Below, one piece after another: positions 35,973 to 44,482 of a stretch of 64,000 nucleotides of DNA (positions are counted from its first letter, which is position 1; each line of letters begins with the position of its first letter). The stretch is from contig CAVVGK010000003.1 of assembly GCA_963747755.1 (NCBI GenBank), positions 214,969 to 278,968 of the forward strand, read 5' to 3'. The translations under genes and the position numbers were made by a program. The notes under the pieces were generated by a model. It was not told where the DNA came from. It searched no databases and saw only the letters and a list, made by a program, of their open reading frames with translations. Source of the DNA: DATFVA01 sp963747755 (GTDB lineage: Bacteria; Bacteroidota; Ignavibacteria; Ignavibacteriales; Ignavibacteriaceae).

Positions 35973-36634
35973 GCTCAAAGTCATATTCATTATTCCTGAA
36001 AGATTTTCGTTCCGAGCTCAGAACTCGTTATGCAATTAACTCCCTTGCAATGTTTATAATAGTTGCAATCAGCGTTATCATGTTCTCTATAGGAAATGAA
36101 CGGATTAATGAAAACCTGACTGCGGGACTCTTTTGGGTCGTCATATTTTTCACGGCAATGTCGGGTCTGGCAAGAGCATTCGTTTCCGAGGAGGAAAGAG
36201 GCACTTCACTCACCCTGCAGCTATTAGCCTCTCCTTCAACGGTTTATACGGGTAAGCTGATATTTAACCTGGCGCTTGTTTTTTGTATGAATATAGTTAT
36301 TGCAGTGTTGTATTCTGCGGTTTTTGAGGCTTTTGTTATAAGGAATTTTGGCCTTTTTCTATGCGCTTTTGTCCTCGGAAATATCGGCCTGGCAATTTCA
36401 TCAACTATCATCGCAGCAATAATCTCAAAAGCAGGCGCTAAAGGAACACTTTACCCTGTACTTTCGTTTCCCATATTATTACCTTTAATTTTGACCTCAG
36501 TACAACTAACTTTGTTCTCTATCGATGGCACAAGTTTTGAAAAATCTAAATTCGAGCTCGCAATCTTAATCAGTTACGACGTTATTATGTTAACTGCATC
36601 TTATATGCTGTTCGATTTTATATGGAAAGATTAG
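35969..36634 (+). CDS. ccmB: Haem exporter/cytochrome c maturation protein CcmB
   Basis: The 221-residue membrane protein has six membrane segments and conserved CcmB features (FLKDFRSELRTRYAINSLAMFI, ARAFVSEEERGTSLTLQLLA). It starts with GTG overlapping the ccmA stop (GTGA). Role: membrane subunit of the CcmAB complex. It is 22 bases before ccmC. Confidence 0.93.
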   Translation: MSSKSYSLFLKDFRSELRTRYAINSLAMFIIVAISVIMFSIGNERINENLTAGLFWVVIFFTAMSGLARAFVSEEERGTSLTLQLLASPSTVYTGKLIFNLALVFCMNIVIAVLYSAVFEAFVIRNFGLFLCAFVLGNIGLAISSTIIAAIISKAGAKGTLYPVLSFPILLPLILTSVQLTLFSIDGTSFEKSKFELAILISYDVIMLTASYMLFDFIWKD

Positions 36635-36656
36635 TAATTTTAATTTAATATAAGCT

Positions 36657-37367
36657 ATGAAATCAATACTCTGGAAAAGTTTCCTGTTTTTGCTTCTCGC
36701 CTTCGTTTCCGTGGCGGGAATAGCGTTTCCCATAGTTGAGAATCCTACTCACTGGTACCAGTTCCCATTCATACCGGGATTGGAAGAAAATGCGAAAATT
36801 ATATTCTTTCACGTTCCCACAGCCTGGCTGACGGTTATCGCTTTCCTGATGTCAACTATTTATAGTTTTCAATACTTGCGTAAAAGGGATATGAATGATG
36901 ATATTAAATCTTATACCGCCGCTCAACTGGGAATAATTTTTTGTATACTTGCAACCGTAACAGGCGCGGTCTGGGCTAAATTTGCCTGGGGTTCTTTCTG
37001 GAATTGGGACCCACGTCAATCAAGTATATTTGCTTTGCTGTTAATTTACGGAGCATGGTTTGCGCTAAGATCCTCAATTGAGAATGAAGAAAAGAGAGCA
37101 ACACTTTCAGCAGTGTATGCGATAATTGCTTTCGTAACCGTTCCGTTCTTTATTTTTATTATGCCGAGAATAATGGCTGGTCTGCATCCCGGGTCCGCTG
37201 ATGATACGAATTCGGGTCCCGTGGTTGATTTTAAGATGAACGCAAACATGATGCTCATCTTTTATCTTTCACTTATTGGGTTTACTATATTATATTTCTG
37301 GATGTGGAGACTCGGCTATAAATCATTGATGTACAAAGAAAGTTTAAACAAACAAATCAGAGGATAA
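36657..37367 (+). CDS. ccmC: Cytochrome c maturation protein CcmC (WWD-domain haem handler)
   Basis: The 236-residue membrane protein has six predicted segments and the periplasmic WWD motif WAKFAWGSFWNWDPRQ (about residues 106-121). Conserved His residues flank it (FFHVPTAWL near 53, and LHPG near 180). Role: loads haem onto CcmE. It is followed by ccmD after one base. Confidence 0.95.
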   Translation: MKSILWKSFLFLLLAFVSVAGIAFPIVENPTHWYQFPFIPGLEENAKIIFFHVPTAWLTVIAFLMSTIYSFQYLRKRDMNDDIKSYTAAQLGIIFCILATVTGAVWAKFAWGSFWNWDPRQSSIFALLLIYGAWFALRSSIENEEKRATLSAVYAIIAFVTVPFFIFIMPRIMAGLHPGSADDTNSGPVVDFKMNANMMLIFYLSLIGFTILYFWMWRLGYKSLMYKESLNKQIRG

Positions 37368-37368
37368 C

Positions 37369-37527
37369 TTGAGCGGACTTTATGATTTCCTGCATAACAA
37401 TGCGATCTATATTGTTATGATCATAGTATTGATTGTATGGGCAGGAATATTCTTTTTCCTGAACAATCTCGATAAAAGAATAAAGAGTGTAGAAAAAGAA
37501 ATAAAAGGAGATAAGCATGAAAAATAA
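37369..37527 (+). CDS. ccmD: CcmD-like small membrane protein
   Basis: A 52-codon frame starts at TTG two bases after the ccmC stop and overlaps the start of ccmE by 11 bases. The product begins MSGLYDFLHNNAIYIVMIIV and has one membrane segment (about 13-31) and a basic, charged cytoplasmic tail (NNLDKRIKSVEKEIKGDK), the classic CcmD pattern. Position between ccmC and ccmE supports the call. Role: helps release haem-CcmE from CcmABC. It is short and easily missed. Confidence 0.85.
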   Translation: MSGLYDFLHNNAIYIVMIIVLIVWAGIFFFLNNLDKRIKSVEKEIKGDKHEK

Positions 37528-37906
37528 ATATATATTCGGTGGCGTTATCATTGTTCTCTTCCTTGGTTTAATGGGCTACCTGTTCACACAGAGCAACATT
37601 AAATATGAAAGCAATTTTTCTAATGTCATGAATACAGACAAAACTGTTAAAGCGACAGGAAGCTGGGTAAAGGATAAAAATTACCAGATAGATAAAGCCA
37701 ACAGAACTTTCAGCTTTTATATGGCCGACGAGAACGGAAGCCAGATGAAGGTTATTTATGACGGAACAATTCCCAATAACTTCGAAACAGCCAAGAGCGT
37801 AGTTGTAACAGGACAGTATAAAGATGGATATTTCCATGCAAGGGATATATTGACTAAATGCCCGAGCAAATATGAAAATGAGAAGGCTAAAACCTCCGGT
37901 TTATAA
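37517..37906 (+). CDS. ccmE: Cytochrome c maturation haem chaperone CcmE, Cys-type
   Basis: The 129-residue protein has an N-terminal membrane anchor (about 5-24) and an OB-fold periplasmic domain (VKATGSWVKDKNYQIDKANRTFSFYMADENGSQMKVIYDGTIPNNF...VVVTGQYKDGYFHARDIL). The haem-attachment loop reads LTKCPSKYE, so Cys115 and Tyr119 form CxxxY where E. coli CcmE has HxxxY (His130). Cys-type CcmE is known from Desulfovibrio and archaea, where it goes with loss of CcmH. No ccmH is seen here. Its ATG lies inside the ccmD gene. Confidence 0.93.
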   Translation: MKNKYIFGGVIIVLFLGLMGYLFTQSNIKYESNFSNVMNTDKTVKATGSWVKDKNYQIDKANRTFSFYMADENGSQMKVIYDGTIPNNFETAKSVVVTGQYKDGYFHARDILTKCPSKYENEKAKTSGL

Positions 37907-37966
37907 GTCCATCGTTAGTTCAGAACAGTTAAATATAATTTAAATTAAGATAACACTGAGGAAGAA

Positions 37967-40372
37967 ATGGCAGGAAGTATTGTACTATCAGTTGCATTAG
38001 CATTTAGCCTGATTGCAATGGTGATGTATTTTCTTTCGTACCGCGGCTACAAAAATGCAGTCAACTACGGAAGGATTGCTTACCATGCAATGGCCGTGCT
38101 TGTTATAGTTGCCTCTACGATATTATGGTATCTGATACTAACACATCAATACGAGTATCACTATGTATACAGCTACAGCCAGAACAGTCTGAAAACAGGG
38201 TTTCTTATAGCTTCATTCTGGGGAGGGCAGGAAGGCAGCTTTATGTTGTGGCTTCTGCTTACATCTATAGTAGGAATCTTCCTGCAGTCATACACCTCTA
38301 AAAGAGGAGACCTGGAATTGAGAGTTATGACAGTATTTACTCTCGCCACTACATTCCTGCTGATTATGGTGTCACCAATGTTCAAGAATCCATTTGCATA
38401 CATCTGGACAGAACCGGTGTTCATTCCTGTCAAGAGTATCAGCGCAGGATTTCTTAATCTTCCCTGGCTTCAGTCATTTATCTTCAGCGACGGTCAGAGC
38501 GGACAGACGTTCGTGAAAATGAGCAGTGATCTTTATGCAAAGCTTACCGCTGCAGGGATATCCGTTAACCAGTTTATTGCAGACGGAAAAGGACTTAATC
38601 CGCAGCTGCTCAATTTCTGGATGCAGATACATCCACCGATCCTGTTCACAGGTTTCTCTATGTCGACCGTACCTTTCTCCTTTGCTGTTGCAGCTTTGAT
38701 GAAAAATGATTACAAAAACTGGGTACGTCAGTCATTTCCATGGGTACTTGCAGGTGCAGGAATACTTGGACTTGGAATTATGCTCGGAGGTTATTGGGCA
38801 TATGAAATGCTAGGATGGGGCGGTTACTGGGCATGGGATCCTGTTGAAAATTCAAGCTTAATTCCCTGGCTCGTAGGTGTCGCTTCTGTACACACCCTGC
38901 TGGTTCAGAGGAAAAGTCAGGCTAAAGGCGGGATAGGAAAATATGCCAAAACCAACCTGATATTATGTATAATGACATATATCCTGGTTCTCTACAGCAC
39001 TTTTTTAACGAGAAGCGGTGTACTGGGCGATGCTTCGGTACATTCATTCGTTGATCCCGGAATGCTTGTTTACCTGTTCCTGGTAATATTCATCGGAACT
39101 TTTATATTACTTGGTTTTGGGATGCTTATCTACCGCTGGAAGTTTTTAACCGAAGCAACCGCAATCCATGAAGATTTGCTGTCAAGAGATCTTGCATTAT
39201 TTACTGCGACCATTGTTCTTGTTGCATCTGCCATCGTTGTTCTTGTAGGTACTTCTGCACCGTTGTTTGGAGTATCCGTTGATACCTTTTTTTACAACGA
39301 GATGAACCTCCCGATAGCGATTATAATTGGTTTATTGAACGGACTCAGCCTGCTGCTGAAATGGAAACAAACGAAGGGACAGGAACTTGTAAGAAAATCG
39401 CTGCCTTCAGTAGCCATTGCAATCCTGTTTACGGCTTTCCTCATAATTTTCGGTGGAATGCACGAAATTATGATGATACTGCTTGCATTTTCAGCATCTT
39501 TCACTGTAGCTGTAAATGTTGAAATTGCAATTAAGGTTATCCGCGGAAATATGAAAATGCTCGGCGCTTATATCGCCCATATCGGTATTGCTCTTTTCAT
39601 TCTCGGTGTAATCGGTTCAGCAGCTTACGGCAGTGAAACCGATATCGACCTAATTAAGAATCAGCCAAAGGAAGCATTCGGATATAAACTGACCTTCACC
39701 GGTTATCATCCGATAGAAAATAACTCTAAGTATGCATTCAACATTCAGGTTGAAAAAGGAGATAATAAATACACTGTTTCACCGGTTATGTATATCAGCG
39801 ATTTTAACAATGGACTGATGAGAGAACCGGCTATATTGACACTGCTTACCAAAGATTTTTATGTATCTCCGCTTGGGTATGATGATCAGACGCAGGAACA
39901 GGCGACTGAAGGTCTTGATGTAAAACTTAACGTCGGTCAGAAAACAAATGTCGAAGGAGCTCAAATAGAATACACCGATTTCGTGAAGCCCGATATGAGT
40001 GTTATGATGAGCGGCGGAGATTTTGAGATGGGTGCAAACCTTAAAGTTATTAAAGACGGCAAAACATATAATGTCGAACCTAAATTAAAGAAAACAGGCC
40101 GCGACTTTATTTATGTTCCCGTTCAGATCTCAGAAGCAAATATTAAAATCCAGCTTAAGAAGATAGATCCGGCTACTCAGACAGCTGATTTTATTGTAGG
40201 AAAGCTTGAAGGCGGAACTACCGCAAACCAGCAGCCGAAAGAAGTATTAACAGTAGCCGCCAGCATTAAGCCATACATTAGTCTTGTCTGGACAGGTATC
40301 CTGATTATGGTTGCCGGCTTCTTCATTGCAGTTTCAAGACGATTACGAGAATCCCTGATTAAAAGCAGCTAG
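37967..40372 (+). CDS. ccmF: Cytochrome c haem lyase subunit CcmF
   Basis: The 801-residue polytopic protein has the WWD motif GGYWAWDPVENSSLIPWL (about residues 284-301) and paired conserved His residues (WMQIHPPILFTGF, SVHTLL). About fourteen membrane segments lead to a large periplasmic domain (about 560-770) and a last membrane segment. Role: haem ligation to the apocytochrome CXXCH motif. It is longer than typical CcmF of about 650 residues, mainly in the C-terminal periplasmic domain. It is the last gene before a strong terminator. Confidence 0.95.
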   Translation: MAGSIVLSVALAFSLIAMVMYFLSYRGYKNAVNYGRIAYHAMAVLVIVASTILWYLILTHQYEYHYVYSYSQNSLKTGFLIASFWGGQEGSFMLWLLLTSIVGIFLQSYTSKRGDLELRVMTVFTLATTFLLIMVSPMFKNPFAYIWTEPVFIPVKSISAGFLNLPWLQSFIFSDGQSGQTFVKMSSDLYAKLTAAGISVNQFIADGKGLNPQLLNFWMQIHPPILFTGFSMSTVPFSFAVAALMKNDYKNWVRQSFPWVLAGAGILGLGIMLGGYWAYEMLGWGGYWAWDPVENSSLIPWLVGVASVHTLLVQRKSQAKGGIGKYAKTNLILCIMTYILVLYSTFLTRSGVLGDASVHSFVDPGMLVYLFLVIFIGTFILLGFGMLIYRWKFLTEATAIHEDLLSRDLALFTATIVLVASAIVVLVGTSAPLFGVSVDTFFYNEMNLPIAIIIGLLNGLSLLLKWKQTKGQELVRKSLPSVAIAILFTAFLIIFGGMHEIMMILLAFSASFTVAVNVEIAIKVIRGNMKMLGAYIAHIGIALFILGVIGSAAYGSETDIDLIKNQPKEAFGYKLTFTGYHPIENNSKYAFNIQVEKGDNKYTVSPVMYISDFNNGLMREPAILTLLTKDFYVSPLGYDDQTQEQATEGLDVKLNVGQKTNVEGAQIEYTDFVKPDMSVMMSGGDFEMGANLKVIKDGKTYNVEPKLKKTGRDFIYVPVQISEANIKIQLKKIDPATQTADFIVGKLEGGTTANQQPKEVLTVAASIKPYISLVWTGILIMVAGFFIAVSRRLRESLIKSS

Positions 40373-40399
40373 TAATCACATTTCACGATATTGACCTAA

Positions 40400-40427
40400 A
40401 TGCCCGATTATATCGGGCATTTTTTTT
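40400..40427 (+). terminator. Rho-independent terminator of the ccm operon
   Basis: A perfect 9-bp stem (ATGCCCGAT 40400-40408 with ATCGGGCAT 40412-40420), a 3-base loop and T7 lie 28 bases after the ccmF stop. Confidence 0.93.
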
Positions 40428-40434
40428 AACTTTG
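40427..40434 (+). promoter_or_regulatory. Candidate -7 box TAACTTTG for the S46 peptidase gene
   Basis: The octamer fits TAnnTTTG and begins within the end of the ccm terminator, 29 bases before the ATG. No TTTG -33 element is evident. Confidence 0.4.
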
Positions 40435-40463
40435 CTGAAACAAAGAAAAATAAATCAGGGAAA

Positions 40464-42641
40464 ATGATGAAAAAGGTTGCTACGGGATTATTAAGTAAAT
40501 CGCTAATTTTAATTTCATTTCTGTTTTTCGCTTTTACCTCCTTCAATCCTCATGAAGGTATGTACCCCCTCACGGAGATCCGTAATCTTGATTTAAAGGA
40601 TGCAGGATTAAAAATACCCATTGATGAAGTATATAACCCCGATAGTGCCAGTCTTGTTGATGCACTTGTGCACCTTGGAGGCTGTACCGGTTCATTTGTT
40701 TCTCCTGAAGGACTAATAATCACCAATCATCACTGCGCATTTGGAGCCGTCCAGAAAGTCAGTACAACAGAGAACAACTACCTTGAAAATGGATTCCTTG
40801 CTGAGAACAAAGAAAAGGAAATTCCCGCGAAAGGAGTAACCTGCAGGATCACGCAGTCGTATGAAGATGTAAGTGACGAGGTGCTAAATGCCGCCAACGC
40901 CGCAGCCGATGTTTCTGAACGCGAAAAAGTCATTCAGAATAAGATAGATGAGATTGTTAAAAGGGAGGAAGAAAAAAATCCTGCTATTGAGGCACAGGTT
41001 TCTGAAATGTTTATCGGAGAAACTTATATGCTTTTCCGATATAAAGTTATAAAAGATGTAAGACTTGTTTATGTTCCTCCGAGGGCAATAGGTGAATTCG
41101 GTGGTGAATCCGATAACTGGGTATGGCCGAGACATAACGGAGATTTTTCATTTATGCGTGCCTATGTTTCACCTGACGGAGATGCTGCTGAGTTTTCGAA
41201 AGATAATGTTCCATATCACCCAAAAAAATTCATACAGGTTAATCCCAACGGGGTAGAGGAAGGCGACTTTATCTTTATCCTTGGTTATCCTGCAAAGACT
41301 TTTAAACATCAGCCTTCAGTTTTTCTGAAATACCAATATGAATATCAGCTTCCCTACATCCAGCAATTATATTCCTGGCTGATAGATCTGTATCTTGAGA
41401 AAGGAAAGAGCGATCCTGAATTTGACCTCCAGTTTGCATCAAAAGTAAAAGGACTCTCGAACACGGAGAAGAACTACCGGGGGAAGATGATAGGTATCAA
41501 ACGTCTGAATCTGCTTGAAAAAAAGAAGCAGGAAGAAAAAAACCTGCAGGAATTCATTGATTCAAATCCGGAATGGCAGGAAAAATACGGGAAGGTGTTA
41601 GGCCGGATCGACTATGTTTATAAAGATATTTTTAATGACGGAATACTACCGCTGTTCTTATCACAGTTGCCGAGACAGATCGATATTTACAGACTGGCTG
41701 ACATATTTATCAAATACAAAGAAGCGCAAAGTCTGCCAGAATCAGAGAGGAAAGAGACGTATAAAGACAAGAATTATCTAAAGCTGGAGAGCACAATCAA
41801 TTCGATATATTCAAACTTTTATCCTGAACTTGACAAGCAGATTATGAAAAAAATACTTAATGACGGTATTCAGCATAAAGAGATTTCCGCATTACAGCCG
41901 TTGGCAGTCTTTGCCAGAACTATGAGTCCTGTGAACCGGATTAACAGTTTCGTGGATTACATATACGATAGTACTTTTATCAGCAGTCCTGAAAAATATA
42001 TCTCCCTTTTAAGGAGCGACTCTGTTAAACTGGCCGATATCAGCGATCCATATCTCGATTTTGTAAAACAGATGGAGGATATCCAGCAAAACTATAATAA
42101 TCGTAACGAAGAAAGAGAAGGAAAACTTAATCTGCTGCTTGCACAGCTGATGGAAGCGAAGAAACTCTGGCTCAATAAATCTTTTGTTCCGGATGCCAAC
42201 AGAACCCTGAGATTAACTTACGGTCATATTAAGGGATATTCCCCCTCTGATGCAGTTTACTATGATCCCATTACAACATTGGGGGGTGTAATTGAGAAGG
42301 GGAAGGAAACGGGAGATTATAAGCTTCCCGATAAAATTAAAGAGCTATATGAGAAGAAAGACTTCGGACGATTTGCAGACAAGAAGTACAATGATGTACC
42401 TGTTGCCATATTATATAATACAGATACAAGCGGAGGGAACAGCGGTAGTCCGATTATGGATGCTTACGGCAAGCTGGTAGGTGTTAATTTCGACAGAGTT
42501 TTTGAAGCAACAGTTAACGATTATGCCTGGAGTCCCGACTACAGCCGTTCAATCGGGGTGGATATAAGGTACGTATTGTGGGTTACGGAGAAAGTGGGCG
42601 GAGCAGGATTCTTATTAAGGGAGATGGGGGTTTCGGAATAA
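40464..42641 (+). CDS. Dipeptidyl-peptidase, S46 family (DPP7/DPP11-like)
   Basis: The 725-residue protein has a signal peptide and then the S46 body. The catalytic His lies in TNHHCAFG (His89/His90) and the nucleophile is Ser660 in TSGGNSGSPIMD. The S1-pocket segment reads VNFDR, with Arg678 at the position where DPP11 (Asp/Glu-specific) has Arg and DPP7 has Gly. This suggests acidic P1 preference, by inference. Role: periplasmic release of dipeptides from peptides, fitting amino-acid use. A single gene between two terminators. Confidence 0.92.
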   Translation: MMKKVATGLLSKSLILISFLFFAFTSFNPHEGMYPLTEIRNLDLKDAGLKIPIDEVYNPDSASLVDALVHLGGCTGSFVSPEGLIITNHHCAFGAVQKVSTTENNYLENGFLAENKEKEIPAKGVTCRITQSYEDVSDEVLNAANAAADVSEREKVIQNKIDEIVKREEEKNPAIEAQVSEMFIGETYMLFRYKVIKDVRLVYVPPRAIGEFGGESDNWVWPRHNGDFSFMRAYVSPDGDAAEFSKDNVPYHPKKFIQVNPNGVEEGDFIFILGYPAKTFKHQPSVFLKYQYEYQLPYIQQLYSWLIDLYLEKGKSDPEFDLQFASKVKGLSNTEKNYRGKMIGIKRLNLLEKKKQEEKNLQEFIDSNPEWQEKYGKVLGRIDYVYKDIFNDGILPLFLSQLPRQIDIYRLADIFIKYKEAQSLPESERKETYKDKNYLKLESTINSIYSNFYPELDKQIMKKILNDGIQHKEISALQPLAVFARTMSPVNRINSFVDYIYDSTFISSPEKYISLLRSDSVKLADISDPYLDFVKQMEDIQQNYNNRNEEREGKLNLLLAQLMEAKKLWLNKSFVPDANRTLRLTYGHIKGYSPSDAVYYDPITTLGGVIEKGKETGDYKLPDKIKELYEKKDFGRFADKKYNDVPVAILYNTDTSGGNSGSPIMDAYGKLVGVNFDRVFEATVNDYAWSPDYSRSIGVDIRYVLWVTEKVGGAGFLLREMGVSE

Positions 42642-42709
42642 ACTTAGTGGAATTGGATAGCCATAAAAAATGTTTTTAATTTTCTGATTGTTAGTTAAGA
42701 CCCCTGAAG

Positions 42710-42736
42710 CCCCCGGAGAAATCCGGGGGTTTATTT
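42710..42736 (+). terminator. Rho-independent terminator of the S46 peptidase gene
   Basis: An 8-bp GC-rich stem (CCCCCGGA 42710-42717 with TCCGGGGG 42722-42729) and 4-base loop are followed by TTTATTT. Confidence 0.88.
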
Positions 42737-42750
42737 CCGATAACCCGGGC

Positions 42751-42781
42751 AAAAAAAAGGCTGCCTTTTCAGACAGCCTTT
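42751..42781 (-). terminator. Rho-independent terminator of the 412-residue T9SS cargo gene
   Basis: On the minus strand the stem AAAGGCTG/CAGCCTTT (42774-42781 with 42756-42763) encloses a loop and is followed by T8 (complement of 42751-42758). It faces the previous terminator, so the two convergent genes are insulated. Confidence 0.88.
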
Positions 42782-42807
42782 AATCTGATGTATTTTTCTA
42801 ACCTAAA

Positions 42808-44046
42808 TTACTTCAGCAATAACATCTTTTTAATCATAGTTGAATTACCCGTCTGCAGCTTATAGAAATACGCGCCGCTAGGTAATGACTGAGCATTAAG
42901 AGTAACTTCGTGCTGACCAGCAGCTACAACACCGTTAACCAGAGTAGCAACTTCCTGACCAATCGTATTGTATACTGAAAGAGTTACATTTCCAGCTTCC
43001 GGAACACTGAAATTAATTGTTGTTGTAGGGTTGAACGGATTAGGATAATTCTGGGCTAAGGCATATTCTGACACAGTTGAAAGAACATGAACCTCTACTT
43101 CATTTGAGTATTGGAATGAACCATTAAAATCAATCTGTTTCAAACGGTAAGTATAGGTACCTGATGATACTGTCTTTTCCGTAAAAGAATAGGACTGACT
43201 TTCAGTTGTTGTTCCTTTTCCGTTAACAAAACCGATTGTTTGAAATTCGGAACCGACACTTTTTTGAATTTCAAATCCCTTGTTATTGGTTTCGGTTGCA
43301 GTTTCCCAGTTCAAGTTAACTTCTGTGCCGTTCGAAGCTGCTTCAAAGCTAACAAGTTCAACAGGAAGAGCATCATCACCATTAAGTGTGAGGCTGAAAT
43401 CTGTTGCCGGATCCAGGTTCCATGAAGTTCCGGGTGTGGTAGTAAACCAGCCGCTGCCGGCAACACCATGAGTCCCATCAAGATTTCCGGTTTCCCAGAA
43501 GAAGTTACCGGATTGAGTGCTGTTATTAAATATCTCAACCCAATAGGTTCCTGTTGAAGGAAGCAGGATCGGGTTTGCACTGAGGTCGAATGTAAACATA
43601 TACTCATCTACGCCAAATAGAACAATTCCGGTAGTGACACGGCTGGCAGCTTCAAGACCGGTTTCAGTCCATATAACTGCTCCGGGTGATCCGGCTGCAT
43701 CTGAGTGAACTAAAATAGTGAAATTGTCTGTTGTGTTCGGGATGTTTTCAGGGTAATAGCCGCCATACATAACCAGTTCCTGTATCCCGGTCGTTGCATT
43801 TGAAATTGTAGCTGTAAAGTTTTCGGCAACGGTCTGCTGACCGGTTCCGCAAAGAGCGCAACTTGCATCAGCAAAAACTCCATTTACCTGATTTGAACCC
43901 TGCAGAATGAATTGTACCGGCGCCATTGGAGATTCGACAACTGATTTTCCTGAAACATTAGAAGTGCCATACTCAACTAGAGATGACTGAGCAAATACTG
44001 AGAACGAAAAGAGCACGAGCAAGAGTACCGTAAAGAACTTAGGCAT
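42808..44046 (-). CDS. Secreted protein with T9SS type A sorting domain
   Basis: The 412-residue protein has a signal peptide (MPKFFTVLLLVLFSFSVFAQ) and an N-terminal beta-sandwich region (about 25-215) with one CALC cysteine pair. An FN3-like stretch follows (VELVSFEAASNGTEVNLNWETATETNNKGFEIQKS), then a complete sorting domain (about 333-412, YALAQNYPNPFNPTTTINF ... KKMLLLK). Exported through T9SS to the surface or medium. The cargo domain is unrecognised. It is monocistronic with its own terminator. Confidence 0.88.
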   Translation of the reverse strand: MPKFFTVLLLVLFSFSVFAQSSLVEYGTSNVSGKSVVESPMAPVQFILQGSNQVNGVFADASCALCGTGQQTVAENFTATISNATTGIQELVMYGGYYPENIPNTTDNFTILVHSDAAGSPGAVIWTETGLEAASRVTTGIVLFGVDEYMFTFDLSANPILLPSTGTYWVEIFNNSTQSGNFFWETGNLDGTHGVAGSGWFTTTPGTSWNLDPATDFSLTLNGDDALPVELVSFEAASNGTEVNLNWETATETNNKGFEIQKSVGSEFQTIGFVNGKGTTTESQSYSFTEKTVSSGTYTYRLKQIDFNGSFQYSNEVEVHVLSTVSEYALAQNYPNPFNPTTTINFSVPEAGNVTLSVYNTIGQEVATLVNGVVAAGQHEVTLNAQSLPSGAYFYKLQTGNSTMIKKMLLLK

Positions 44047-44482
44047 GGATGCCTCCTAGTAAAGTGAATAGATGAGTTATTTATTGAGACTTAAGTATTC
44101 ATAACAGAAGCTGAACATACTGATTTAAACTTTCTTCCTCGACAGGGTATTCGGCATATATCCTCAATAAATTTCAGCAACCAAACTCCGGTGTTTAACG
44201 CTCATCGAAAGAGAAAAAGTATTTATGGGAAATTGCAATAAATATATACAAAATGCAAATAAATCATTCCGGAGATTGGAAAATTTTTTAGCGTGGGGCG
44301 GGAACCCGGAGAATTTTTGGATAAAAAGAATACAGAGTAATCTTTCTTTCAGCAGAAGCATCAAAAAAAACAACCAGCGATGCAGCAGTTTCTTCATATT
44401 TATGTTGCAGTCAATATGAATATTAAGTTATTTTTGGAACCTCTAATGGTCTTTATGTTGTATTAAATAATGAAGTGGTAAA
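44047..44482. other. Intergenic region between divergent genes, 436 bases
   Basis: It contains the leader of the leftward cargo gene (with the ribosome site AGGAGG before ATG 44046) and the candidate promoter for the TonB receptor at 44405. No supported reading frame is present. Confidence 0.6.
44405..44436 (+). promoter_or_regulatory. Bacteroidota-type promoter for the TonB receptor operon
   Basis: TTG (44405-44407), 21 bases, then TATTTTTG (44429-44436) fits -33 TTTG / -7 TAnnTTTG. The GTG start is 46 bases downstream. Confidence 0.5.
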
